64,000 bases of DNA from Parapristionchus giblindavisi. Its lineage: Eukaryota; Nematoda; Chromadorea; Rhabditida; Diplogasteridae. Of the stretch, positions 11,198 to 21,822 are shown one piece after another. The stretch spans positions 1,551,001 through 1,615,000 of the forward strand of contig CALSFV010000210.1 of the NCBI GenBank assembly GCA_943737045.1, written 5' to 3'. Within the stretch, counting starts at the first letter, position 1. Every line of letters begins with the position of its first letter. The notes below the pieces were generated by a model, which was given only the letters and a program-made list of their open reading frames with translations, did not search any database and was not told the origin of the DNA. The translations under genes and the position numbers were made by a program.

Positions 11198-12643
11198 ACA
11201 GTACCGTGCAAAAGTCTGGCCCCAAAATTTGAATCGCTATAACTTTCTTCGTACTTGACCGATCGACCCCCGGTTTGTTTTATTAAATAGTGTAACCATT
11301 GAAGACAATTTGTATGTTATTGATACCTACCTACGATGATGAAATGATTTCATCATTCTTGAAATGCCGAGGTGCGATCGTAAAAATAGGTTTATTCTCA
11401 GGTAGATTTTTTCTATTCGTCCAATTTTTTATGAGGAACGAACAACTATCGGTGAACGTTTTAAGCCATTAACCGCGTTGCTTGCATATCGCTCCGAGGA
11501 ATTAGCTAATTTCGCCTGACTCATCAAAATTTCGTAAAAATGTCATAACTCAGTCTGTAGTTGAGCTACGGGCCTCAGATTCAACAAGTATTATCACGTG
11601 GTCATAGGGCACCACCATGCCAATTTCAGAAGGATTCCGCTTCTTGAAGAGAAAATTCGAAAAAAATCCCATACCATATTTTGGGCATGCGGTATTTCCC
11701 AGCCGGTTTTTCTAAAAATCTAAAAAATAGGTATGATGTGCCCAAAGATCTACCTAACACATCTACGAAGTGGCGATATTAAAGGAGTTCAATTAGGGCT
11801 TTGCCCATAAAAATACCATTGACAGTCAAAGTGGAATTTTGCGAGAAACGAGACAGATAAAAAAGGTGGAATGTCCAATAGTGGAACTAAATTGGGGATA
11901 CTTCTAGAAAATGTGCTTATTAAACACTTTTTTCAAAATCCGATCGAAATTGATATGAAATACTGGGTTATTGACCCGTAATAATTCTCCACAACTAACG
12001 AAATTAGGTTCCGTTCACTTTGACTGTCAATGAAATTTTTATGGGCAAAGTCGTAATTGAACTCCTGCAATCTCGCCACTTTGTTGATGTGTTAGGTGGA
12101 TGTTTGGGCACATCATACCTAATTTTTAGATTTTTAGAAAAACCGGCTGGGAAATACCGTATGCCCAAAATATGGTATGGGATTTTTTTTCGAATTTTCT
12201 CTTCAAGATGCGGAATCCTTCTGAAATTGACATGGTGGTGCCCTATGACCATGTGGTAAAATACTTGTTGAATCTGAGGCCCGTAGCTCAACTACAGACT
12301 GAGTTATGACATTTTTACGAAATTTTGATGGGTCAGGCGAAATTAGCTAATTCCTCGGAGCGATATGCAAGCAATGTGGTTAATGGCTTAAAACGTTCAC
12401 CGATAGTTGTTCGTTCCTCATAAAAATATTGGACTAATAGAAAAATATAGAAATTTTTACGATCGCACCTCGGCATTTCAAGAATGATGAAATCATTTCA
12501 TCATCGTAGGTAGGAATCAATAACATACAAATTTTCTCCAATGGTTACACTATTTAAGAAAACATACCGGGGGTCGATCGGTTAAGTACGAAGAAAGTTA
12601 TAGCGATTCAAATTTTGGGGCCAGACTTTTGCACGGTACTGTA
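11198..12643. mobile_element. Large foldback element, about 640-bp arms
   Basis: Sequence 11198-11838 is repeated as its near-exact complement at 12005-12643, leaving a loop of about 170 bp. The tips read TACAGTACCGTGCAAAAGTC and its complement. It lies in a GZ3 intron. Reading frames inside are symmetrical artefacts of the palindrome. A transcript through it in either direction would fold into a long hairpin. Confidence 0.8.
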
Positions 12644-12929
12644 CTTCTTCGATATCTGGCCACCGCCCCTACCCCCCCCCCCCCCAAGAAACCGAAGAAG
12701 TTCCGAGCATTGATGGCTAAGAATAACTCGTTTTGATTTACAAAGCAATATTTTCTTCCTCTAAACCATATGATGAATTGATGAGTAAAATTTTACTTTG
12801 CACATCTTCACCATTCTACCTTTTCTTAATAAATTGACATATATCGTCATCGTCTCGAATGGGTTCAATAATTTTTGTGTTTAATTTTTTTTAAAGTTTT
12901 ACAAAAACTTTAATTTTGAAAAATTGTGT

Positions 12930-14015
12930 GCTTCAGAAGGAGATCGGGGGATCCCCGTGATCACATGCACGAAAGGAGATTCAGTGGGCCTATATCTTTT
13001 CGATCGATTGGAGGGGTCGTCCCCCTTACTTCGTGCATGTGATCCCGGGATCCCGCGATTTCCTCGAATTATTGTGCTGTCAATATTAAATATCAGGCGT
13101 GACCATTGTTATTATTGTATACCGTCAAAACGAAAAAAAAGTGAAACATTTGTGGCAATTTGTGACAAATTGTCACAAAAGTTCACAAAGTGCCTATTTT
13201 TAGCGTTTTTTCATGTACTTCATGATGTATTTTCTTAGGCATTTTAGTGTAGATGTGTTTGACCAATGCAGTTGTGTACGATAGAGGTGAAAAAAATTAA
13301 TCGGGAGCGCCGCGGAGAAAAATGGGTATACTGTAGCATACTGTAGAATCTTACTGTAAAACTGCTACCATCGCGCTTCCTTCGTCTAATCATGGGTGTA
13401 TCTTTCATCACATGACTTCCTACAGCGAATTTGCATTGTTTGGATCATGACATGATCAGATTGCAAAACTGGTGTACTGTAGAAAATCATACCGTATACC
13501 AGTTTCACCAAACAGCGTTCACAGTGAATTATTTAAATCGTTTTCCTCACATGTCAATTATGAAAGCCCAGTGATGCTCAAATACCCTATTACCTAATAA
13601 AAAAACTTGCAACCGCGTTTAGCTATCATAATTCAAAATTTTCCAAATCTTGTGAACTTTTTTGACAATTTGTCACAAATGTTTCACTTTTTTGACGGTA
13701 TTTAATCGAGTTAAGGTTTGTGAATTTTTAAAAGCTTGTCAACTAAATTGTGCTAAGAAAACCAAACGCCAAAAAGTCTTGTTGCGATCGAATTGCCGAG
13801 GCATTCGCAAAAAAATAACATTTTATTTTTTTCTCGGGTAATTTATAAAATTCAAAACTTTCCGTGATTAAATTGGTGAATAAAAAAAGGAAAACAATAA
13901 TACCAATTGTCACACATGATATTCAATATTACCAGCACAATAATTCGAGGAGATAGGGAGGGACCCAGGGGATCCCCGGGATCACATGCACGAAAGGAGA
14001 TTCTAAGGGGCTGTA
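12930..14015. mobile_element. Second foldback element with GGGATCCC-rich ends
   Basis: An inverted repeat joins about 13012-13200 with 13620-14012: the phrases CCTCGAATTATTGTGCTG and its complement, and GACAAATTGTCACAAA and its complement, are in mirrored order. The outer phrase GATCACATGCACGAAAGGAG occurs at both borders in the same direction, and at the left border also inverted. No gene is recognised inside. Confidence 0.6.
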
Positions 14016-14357
14016 CTTTGTTATGATTCCATTGTAGACATCTCTCAATTGATCGTTCATTCTGCTATCCAACAATTGAATACTGAACAATATTTGTTAT
14101 TACAGTAACATCCGCACTTCGACAGTAGTCTTGCATTTTCTGACTTCATCGAAACCGCATTGATCTTTTCCGCTTATTCTGATAATTTGCTCACATTCTG
14201 CACATAAAACTGATAAATAACAAACGCAATATCTCACCGATTATACAATTCCTCATTATTTTTCTTCAACAAAGCATTCTCTTTCTTTAGTCTTCTTATC
14301 TCTGTGCTTTCAACATCGGACAAATAGAGTACTAGCTGGAAAGAATATGATTAAATT

Positions 14358-14466
14358 CGACACCTCGAGCTAATTTGAAACTCTCCGCTCTGGCTAAACT
14401 CTCTCATTTTCTTTGTCTGTGAAAAAGTATTGCCAGAGCGGAGAGTAAAATTAGCTTAAGGTGTCT
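14358..14466. mobile_element. MITE, GACACCTCGAGC family, in GZ3 intron
   Basis: It occupies the same intron position as the copy in GZ2 (7566-7672), so it was present before the two copies were duplicated. Confidence 0.72.
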
Positions 14467-15243
14467 TTAAATACAGTATTCCATAGTACAGTAACCTCAT
14501 GCAATTCGTCGAATTTTCCTTGCAAAACTGGATCAATCGATTGATTCGTTGGTAGTAAAAACGGTGAAGCGTTGCCATTAATTCTTCGTAGTTCTTCTTA
14601 AATTAGGGCTATTTCAACTAATTCAAGCGAAATTTAATTGTTATTGATTTACCCAATGTGACTAAATTAGAATCATCCGGTGTTTCAAATGCAAATTGAA
14701 CTGAAGAATGAAAGAATCCTAATCGATACCATTCTTGTATTTCACTTTCATGAAATGGACCTCTGAAAATTCAGAGATGTTAATAGTTTCTAAGTTGTTT
14801 TTTCATGGAAGCTCATTCTCCGAAACATACTCAAACAGTGAATCCGTCGATCGTTTATAGTAGATCAAGTCATTCTCATCATTTCTAGAAGAATCGTCTT
14901 CATCGTGATCCATCTACAGCAACTTTTTTTTTAAAAAGAAAAAAATTAAGATCAAGATTTTAATCTTAAAAAATAGGGACAACTCAAACTTTACTTAAGA
15001 TATAAGCATGGGTTTTTAACCTTTCCAAATGCGATAAATCGATAAATACAAATAAAAGAAAAAATATTTATACACACAATAACATACATCAACACAACAC
15101 AACAGAAAATATACATAACAAAAGTCTATTACAAAAACTAGCAGATTTCACATACGTAATCTATTAGATAGCAGTTTACGAATGTGCAATCTGAGTTATT
15201 TATGTAAGAGACAACGAGAATATGGATAATGGTGATTCACGAT

Positions 15244-16576
15244 CTACTGTTTCTTGCTTTTCTGTAGAACATTCGTGAAGAAACGGACATCGTACTTGCT
15301 ATGCGCGCCTGGCTTTTGCTGAAAACAATAAAGAAGTTCTTAATATCATTAAACGAACTTTGGATGCTTACAATGTGCTGATTATTAGTGATATGCTCGA
15401 AGAACAGCAATGCAGATTTACATCCTTGATTACACACCTTGCACTTGAGCGTCTGTAAGTAATACTAATAATAATAATATTAATAATAATAATAAATGAA
15501 GGAGCGTGTGCTCTTTCTCGATATACAGTACCGAGCAAAAGTATATCAAAAAGTATTTTTACAAAGTAACTTTGCTTGTACGCGACCAATCGTATGTGTT
15601 CTGCGCACAGATCTAATCATCGTATTATAAGAAAAACGAGCGACGTTTATCAAAGATCAGAAAAATTTAATAAATTTTTGAGATTCCAGAAAACAAACCT
15701 CTTTGAGTTGAAGGAAATAGCAATCATTATCCGCCGTTAAGCTTGATTTGTTGCACTTGTTGAAAGCCTTCTTCAACTGTTTCATATCAATATCACTTGC
15801 TGAAAAGAAAAATCACTTTATTTTCTCCTTCAATTGGTTGTCAAATTCCTTGTGCAAATTTACTTGATTTAATTCGTTTTTATTTGATGAAACATCTCTA
15901 TGATGTATGATAAACAAATAAAATTGGGCCAAACCTCTATCAGCTACTGGAATCACTTTATTATCCAAAATAGACTTGATATACTTTCGATACTGGGCAA
16001 CAACACAGGCAGTCATTGAGGGAGGGGCTCTCGCCGCTTGAACAACTGCAGTCTTGCACAGATCTGTGAGATATTTAACAGACGAACGAGGAACGATGAC
16101 TCGTACCTAAAGAGAATAAGTAATCGATAATTGATTAATCGATATTTGATTAATCGATAATTTATTGAAATCGAGACAAATGTATAGACAAAATCTTGTT
16201 TGACAAATTAAAGTTCCAGAAAAGGATTCAGGGGAAAAAGATCAGCAAAAAAACGAACGTAATGATCAGTCGACCAGACATGCTCTAACATATCAGATAC
16301 GGCAGAGAAGCCCACATCGCATACTGTGCAAGATAAGTCCTGAAAGTTATGAATCTATCAAACAGGAAGGAGTAGTGGACAGTCTTTCTCTTATAATTAT
16401 ATTATATTTGATGGAATAATTAAATAAATAAATAAATAAATTCTAACCACAGATGGCATTACGTCTTCGAAAGCCTCCTTAATCACCGCGTACAGTTGCT
16501 TCCGATCGCAAAAGGTATAGGAATAGCGCAGTTCGTCGAAATCCTCCCGCTTGGCTGTCATCAAGATAATAATAAT

Positions 16577-16625
<49 letters not shown>

Positions 16626-18757
16626 TATGTATCTTCTCTAAACGTATCAAAAACGTTAAGATAGCTCATATTCTATATTGATTGAAAACATTAAAGCAGA
16701 GATTAACTGCAAATTACTTGATCACAGTATAGATCAGTCATACGGTATGACCCGAGTACGGTACCTCTTAGTTTGGACGGAATCGATGGATCAGTGGAGA
16801 GTAAGGCCAATAGATGTTCAACAATAGGAGATCGAGGAGGTACTTCACCAGCCTAAAAAGTCATGAAATATCATAAAATCAGATTATAATATGATTTTTT
16901 TAAATTCCTTATTTTAGTAATAAAACAATATCAAAACCTTTTGTGTTGTGCTTCGAGATTTATCCATCGAATTCACCTTTTCTATCATTTGATTTATCCT
17001 GAAATCGAAAGATCGATAATCGGAAGAAGTAGTACAAAGATACTTTTCAGCCATGCGACTATTTGCTTCCTTCAATTGATCGACTTGATTCGTGTAATTG
17101 TCCAACTTCTTCACGCTGCAAAGAGTAAAAAGGAGACCCGGAAAATAAAATTCGAAAATTTAAAAAAAAACATAACTGTCTTCAAAATTGAAACAGAGCG
17201 TCAGATTTTATTTCATGTTTTTTTTTCTTAATTCACTTCATTTTTCATCGAGCAAGTCATTTCCGAATTTCGCCTAAGGTTAGAAATTTTCGACTCGAAA
17301 AACTATCCTCTCAAGTAATTACAACCAAACCCAAGTAGTTATGAACCGTACCTGGGAGATTTATCCATATTATTCACCTTCTCCATCAACTCCTTTATCC
17401 TGAAATCCATAAATCAATCAATACAATCGATAATCGGAAAACAATAGTACAAATATACCTTTCAGTCAATCGATTATTCGCTTCTTTCATTTGATCTACT
17501 TGATTCGTGCAATTATTCAACTTCTTCACGCTGCAAAGAGTAGAAATAACAAGGAATGGTTGGAATATACACGTATCAAATGGTTACTGTAACCATCATT
17601 ATAGTAATAGCCCTCGACTAATTACATTGATTGTAGAATGATTATATTGATTGAAAATGATTATATTGATTACAGTAAACCTCACCATTCCACATTGTTC
17701 ATCTTCAACAATTGAACCTCTTCATTTCTCGCCGCTTCTTCCTTTAGATCAATAATTGCCTTATTATCGTCAGTCTGAAATAATTTACATAACCTATAAA
17801 AGTTAAAAAATCAATAAACCTTCAATTCATGATCGTATAGCAGACGATACGAACTATTCGCATTGATCTTTACCTCCATTTCTTCCATCCTGGTAATAAC
17901 AATTTACGAATAAGCCATTATTATTTTAAAGGCACACCCCGAGCTAATTTGAAACACTCCGCTCTGGCAATGCTCTCTCGTTTTCTTTGCCTACAACAGA
18001 GCGTTGCGTGAGCGGAGAGTAAAATTAGCTCGGGAAGTAGCTAAAAACAACAAAAAATAATTATCCAATATCTACCCAAAAGCGATCATTGTTACCGTAC
18101 CCTTCAGAAAAATAATAATCTTTACAGTACTCCTCACCGCTCTCGCAATTCAGCGTTGTCCTGCTTCAGCAACCGAATCTCCTCATCCCTCGCAGCATCT
18201 TTCTCTCGGTCAACAACTACAGTACCATCAGCGCTCTCAAATGGATAATCAATACACGTAATCGATATAAACACGAACCTTGGTATACTCTACACGATAC
18301 GAACTGTTCACATTGATCTTCTCCACCATTACGTTCATCCTGAAAAATCAATAATTGTCAACGAATAAATAAATCTCAAACCGCGCATTTTCGGTGTCCC
18401 ACATGATTTTTTTAAAATATAGTGGGTCGGTATAGCAAAATCGTTATTATTATTTTTTTAAATTGTATTTGTCGCCCTATATGGTCAGTCGATCATCGCA
18501 TTACGTATTGGTAAACTGACAAATATTAAAAGCACAAAAATATAATACTTTGCTACGATTCCATTGTGAGCACATGTCAGCTGATCGATTTGTAAATTCC
18601 TCCTTGACACATCGGTCACTCTGCCATCCAACGATCGAACACTGAATGAATGAATCAATATTTATATAGATACAGATATAGAATATAATCTATCCATATA
18701 AAGATTGATATCTAACGATATTTATTAGTGGACTTTGGGTAGTAGCGAAGTTATCTA

Positions 18758-18841
<84 letters not shown>

Positions 18842-21571
18842 ATACCCTCACGTCTTCTGTAGTGACTTTATAGAACCTTGTTCCACATTGATCTCTTTCA
18901 CTTGTTCCGACAATTTGCTCACATCCTGCGAATAAAACTGATTAATTATAAAAAATCGGAAAAATCAACAACAAAAATCAATGCAAAAACCTTGATTAAT
19001 CCAGCAAGTTTTGGTAGGGAGAACTCTGCAGTCGCTGTCTTCAACAATTGCACTTCCTTATCTCGTTTTACCGTTTCCTTCTCAAAATTCTGACCAAGAG
19101 TCTTCATCTGCTGTAAACGGTCAGCTTTTATCACAAAATATAATCAATAAATCGATAAATCAATAAAATACCGTAGCCAACTCGGCGCATTTTTGTTCGG
19201 ATAATTCCTTCTTCAACAATCGGATTTCCTCATCTTGCTTCATCTTTTCACTCTCGAAAATCTCACACATTGCACTCACTTTCTGAAAAAAGTCGAAGAG
19301 TAAACACAATTCTTGATCTCACAACAATTAAACAATTATTATTATTAAAGGGAAATGAAATTGCGAGATTCAAGCATGGTATCAAGGAGGATTCTTTCAT
19401 TCCGGAGTTCAATTCACTTTCGAATCGCCAACTGATTCGGATTGGCTCTCGTTGGGTAAATTTATAGGCTACTTTCGTCTCAAATCTCAACTCTACCGTA
19501 GTCTACAATGACCACATATTATACATGGTGACCCATGCTTCTCTCTTCAAGATCGTAAAAGCAGTCTGTGCGCTAACGCATCGTACCTCGGCCAATTCAT
19601 CATACTTTCGCTCCAAGTTTGAATGAATCGATGAATTCGCCTTTGAGAACGGACAAGCAGGTCCGTTTATTCTTCTCAATTCGTCTGAATCAAGCGAATT
19701 ATTGATTTAATTTTAATTTTTAATTTAAATTATTGATTTATCCAGACCTATCTGCTAAAGTTTTACACTCACCTCGGAGAGAATGAATATATCAAAGAGA
19801 AAATAACTATTCCCATCTCAAAATTATTGGAAAAATATTAATAATTATAAATTTACCCAACGAGAGCCAAACCGAATCAGTTGACGATTCAAAAGTGAAT
19901 TGAACTTCAGAGTGGAAGAATCCTCCATGATACCATGCTTGAATCTCACGTTCAGTAAAAGGGCCTCTGAAAGATCAAAGATCAAATAATAAAAGATCAA
20001 AGATCAACTACTATCACATTTCATAATTCACTCACTCAAATTGCTCACTATCGATTGATTCTCGATAGTAGATGCATCGATCGTTCTTGATGGCTCTGAA
20101 AGTGCCCATAGTTACCGTAATCAATCACGACCATAATACAAACACCAACACTTGCGTGCTTGCTTCGGGATTATGATCATCAATAGGATTTGGTTTCGTC
20201 TCATCATCAGTTATCGATTTCCTGAGTAGACTACCGTAATCAGAGCAATAACGACGGAAATCGATAAATTCACATACTCAACATAGGGCTCATCATCATC
20301 TACAGTAGTAGATATGCTATCGCCTGCGTCTTCAGAAGGTACGTGCAATCTATACATATAACATTACAAAATTATGAATGAACCAGTGAAACAGTGATAG
20401 AACCCCTAATGCGGTGTTACATTTGCGCGACGGATCCGTCAACTTCAATTTTAAAGTGTGTTCGGTCTCGAGTGGAAAACCCTGAAGGATCATCAAAGTA
20501 CTGTAAAAGGTTACCATCCATTATTGCTCCATTATTACGGTAACTTCTTGCCGTATCCAAATTATCTATCAGTGTTTTCTACTTGGGACGCAAAACACGA
20601 AAAGATTCAAGTTGACGGACACGTGTCCGAATGTATTATAACAAGATCTCAAACGGCGGCGCGAATGTAACACCGCATAAATTACCCGAAATGGGAATAC
20701 AGTGCACAGCGTTTCGAGAGTGGCCATGGCGTAACAGGGGAAAAGGTAGAGCGAACAAGAGAGAGACTCTGGTTTTTTTCTCCCAGTGGGGCCCCAGCAA
20801 AAGTGGGCGTGGTTTTGCTCCCCCACTGGTTTCCCAGGAAAAGAGAGTGCTCTAAATATGACAGATTGGGCGAATTTCCTCCCACTGGCCCCCCAGTAAA
20901 TCACTCGAGTACGCACAATTCGGAGAGGCCAGTTGATGAGAGTACAACACGGTGCAGTCATACCGTAATTTTTTTGGCATTTTTCCAAAATTTCAAAGCA
21001 CGATCTCCCCGTGTCCTCGAAACTCTGTGTGTTTCGAGACACGGCGGCTCAATGATAGTAACTAAGGAGCTCCCGCAACTGAGGGATCCTCCCAGCGCGA
21101 AAGTTAGATACGGTATGAATGAGCGCGCGCTACGGCTGCTCTCCATACGAACGCTTCTGACTAGAGCTATCATCGAGTTTTACGAACTGATACACATGCT
21201 GAGATGGCTTAGTGGCTAGAACTTTTGTGTGGCGATCCGAACCTCGTGGGTTCGAATCCAGCCCGGTGCAAATCAACTTTGCCGATTTTTCATAGTGCGG
21301 GAGCCTTCAAGCCAAAGTTAAATGTAGGGGTTTCTCTCCAGTGAACCGCCGTGCGAGAGTGGGCATGGTGTGAAAGAGAGCGAGAGAGAGCACGCAAAAG
21401 TGAGAGAGCGCACCATGGTGCACCACACCGTAATATTTTTGACAGTTTGTCAAATTTTCGCTCTGTCTTGGAGAAACACTGTGCAGTGATCCCCACACTT
21501 CTCACTTACTCAACTGCTTCTGGTTCATCTGGTTCACGATTACTTTGAAATATCCTCTTCAATCGATCCAT
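15244..21571 (-). CDS. GZ4: full-length GYF-coiled-coil-two-zinc-finger protein (about 720 aa)
   Basis: The longest intact copy, about 25 exons. Exon 1 (21571-21510) starts M-D-R-L-K-R-I-F-Q-S-N-R-E. Exons at 20346-20278, about 20225-20160 (acidic) and 20099-20040 follow, then the GYF exon 19966-19857 and the A-C-P-F-S-K exon near 19685-19590. Coil exons run from 19283 to 16938 in short repeated modules. Then come P-P-R-S-P-I-V-E-H (about 16855-16765), R-E-D-F-D-E-L (about 16555-16447), finger 1 at about 16340-16260, the V-I-P-V-A-D-R-G exon (about 16107-15937), finger 2 at about 15452-15372 (C-K-V-C..H-I-T-N-N-Q-H) and stop 15246-15244. Both fingers keep C-x2-C-x12-H-x5-H. The third intron seems to use a GC donor (GCAAGT) because only that keeps frame. 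Large repeats fill the first intron. Exon borders are hand-read, to within a few bases. Confidence 0.75.
16571..16623. repeat. (TAA)n microsatellite in GZ4 intron
   Basis: An uninterrupted AAT trinucleotide run. It lies just right of a GZ4 exon, so the intron acceptor is close to the repeat. Confidence 0.9.
17931..18041. mobile_element. MITE, CCCCGAGCTAATTTG family, in GZ4
   Basis: It lies where GZ3 has an extra coiled-coil exon (V-K-K-L-E-D-T-G). In GZ4 that exon is absent and the flanking exons still join in frame (CG|G ATG). Confidence 0.65.
18762..18838. repeat. (TA)n microsatellite, about 38 units
   Basis: A pure TA run in an intron of GZ4. A similar run lies at 41343-41418 in P3. Confidence 0.95.
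19350..19465 (+). pseudogene. Inverted stray copy of the GYF exon inside a GZ4 intron
   Basis: On the plus strand this stretch reads E-I-Q-A-W-Y-Q-G-G-F-F-H-S-G-V-Q-F followed by S-L-G and a GTAAAT donor, i.e. the GYF exon of the GZ4/GZ6 subtype. It lies opposite in orientation to the host gene and only about 390 bp from GZ4's own GYF exon (19966-19857). The first codons of the exon (G-P-F) are damaged. It cannot be spliced into GZ4 in this direction. The pair forms an inverted repeat within one intron-exon unit. Confidence 0.8.
20411..20676. mobile_element. MITE with GCGGTGTTACATTTGCGCG ends
   Basis: Inverted ends GCGGTGTTACATT..AATGTAACACCGC and internal inverted GTCAACTT phrases, in the first intron of GZ4. 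No coding sequence. Confidence 0.7.
20690..21500. repeat. Composite repeat with two related halves, in GZ4 intron 1
   Basis: The stretches near 20945-21000 and 21425-21480 are related: both carry CACACCGTAAT/CATACCGTAAT followed by T-runs and a short inverted phrase. A tRNA-like sequence sits between them. Long open frames here on both strands have no family resemblance and are probably chance or repeat-derived. Confidence 0.45.
21203..21276 (+). other. tRNA-like sequence with intact A and B boxes
   Basis: TGGCTTAGTGG fits the pol III A box and GGTTCGAATCC the B box, spaced as in a tRNA. The acceptor ends do not pair and the T stem has a mismatch, so it is a tRNA-derived repeat (SINE head) or a tRNA pseudogene rather than a working tRNA. 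Confidence 0.55.
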
Positions 21572-21822
21572 TCTGTTCAAAACGATTTTAATAACTATAA
21601 TAATATTTAAAGATCAATCAATAAATATAAGAAAAGGCAGTGAACTTCAATTGGAAACATCGACAAGTCGACATGCAGTATCTTTATCTTGTTTAATAAA
21701 TGTTCATACGTATAAAAAAAACTATTTAAAATATAGCTATGAATGCGTGAGGGTGGCAGTATTGTATAGGAAAAATAATGCAAACGTAAGGACAATAATG
21801 AAAAGTAGATCGATAGTGAAAA

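Larger units (their letters stand above)
8601..14913 (-). pseudogene. GZ3: GYF-coiled-coil-two-finger paralog with two damaging changes
   Basis: The start exon is 14913-14831, followed by the GYF exon 14762-14653, the E-L-R-R-I-N-G exon 14596-14496 and coil exons at 14335-14238, about 14080, 11150-11095, 11030-10937, 10737-10670, 10597-10525, 10437-10346 and 10207-10140. Later come 9941-9854 (A-A-E-V-P-P-R-S-P), 9623-9517, finger 1 at about 9465-9385 (C-T-V-C..H-V-W-S-T-D-H), 9222-9030 (ends V-P-V-A-D-R-G), 8985-8882, finger 2 at about 8811-8731 (C-E-V-C..H-I-T-N-D-K-H) and a last exon with stop at 8601. Both fingers are C-x2-C-x12-H-x5-H. An exon near 14200-14110, equivalent to GZ4's D-V-S-K-L-S-E exon, has TAA at 14176-14174, and the donor at 10024-10023 reads AT instead of GT. 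Two large foldback elements fill the intron between 11.2 and 14.0 kb. Confidence 0.7.

Noticed and set aside
12004..12291. Opposing frames of about 80-95 codons
   Set aside because: They are mirror images produced by the right arm of a palindrome, and the left arm carries changes that break the equivalent frames.
16496..16681. Plus-strand poly-Asn frame and the antisense poly-Ile frame
   Set aside because: Both are translations of the (TAA)n microsatellite.
20569..21219. Long overlapping reading frames on both strands (up to about 157 codons)
   Set aside because: They lie in a repeat with two related halves, overlap on both strands, lack splice context and family motifs, and fall in the first intron of GZ4.
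21203..21276. Functional tRNA gene
   Set aside because: A and B boxes are good, but acceptor strands do not pair and the T stem is mismatched.
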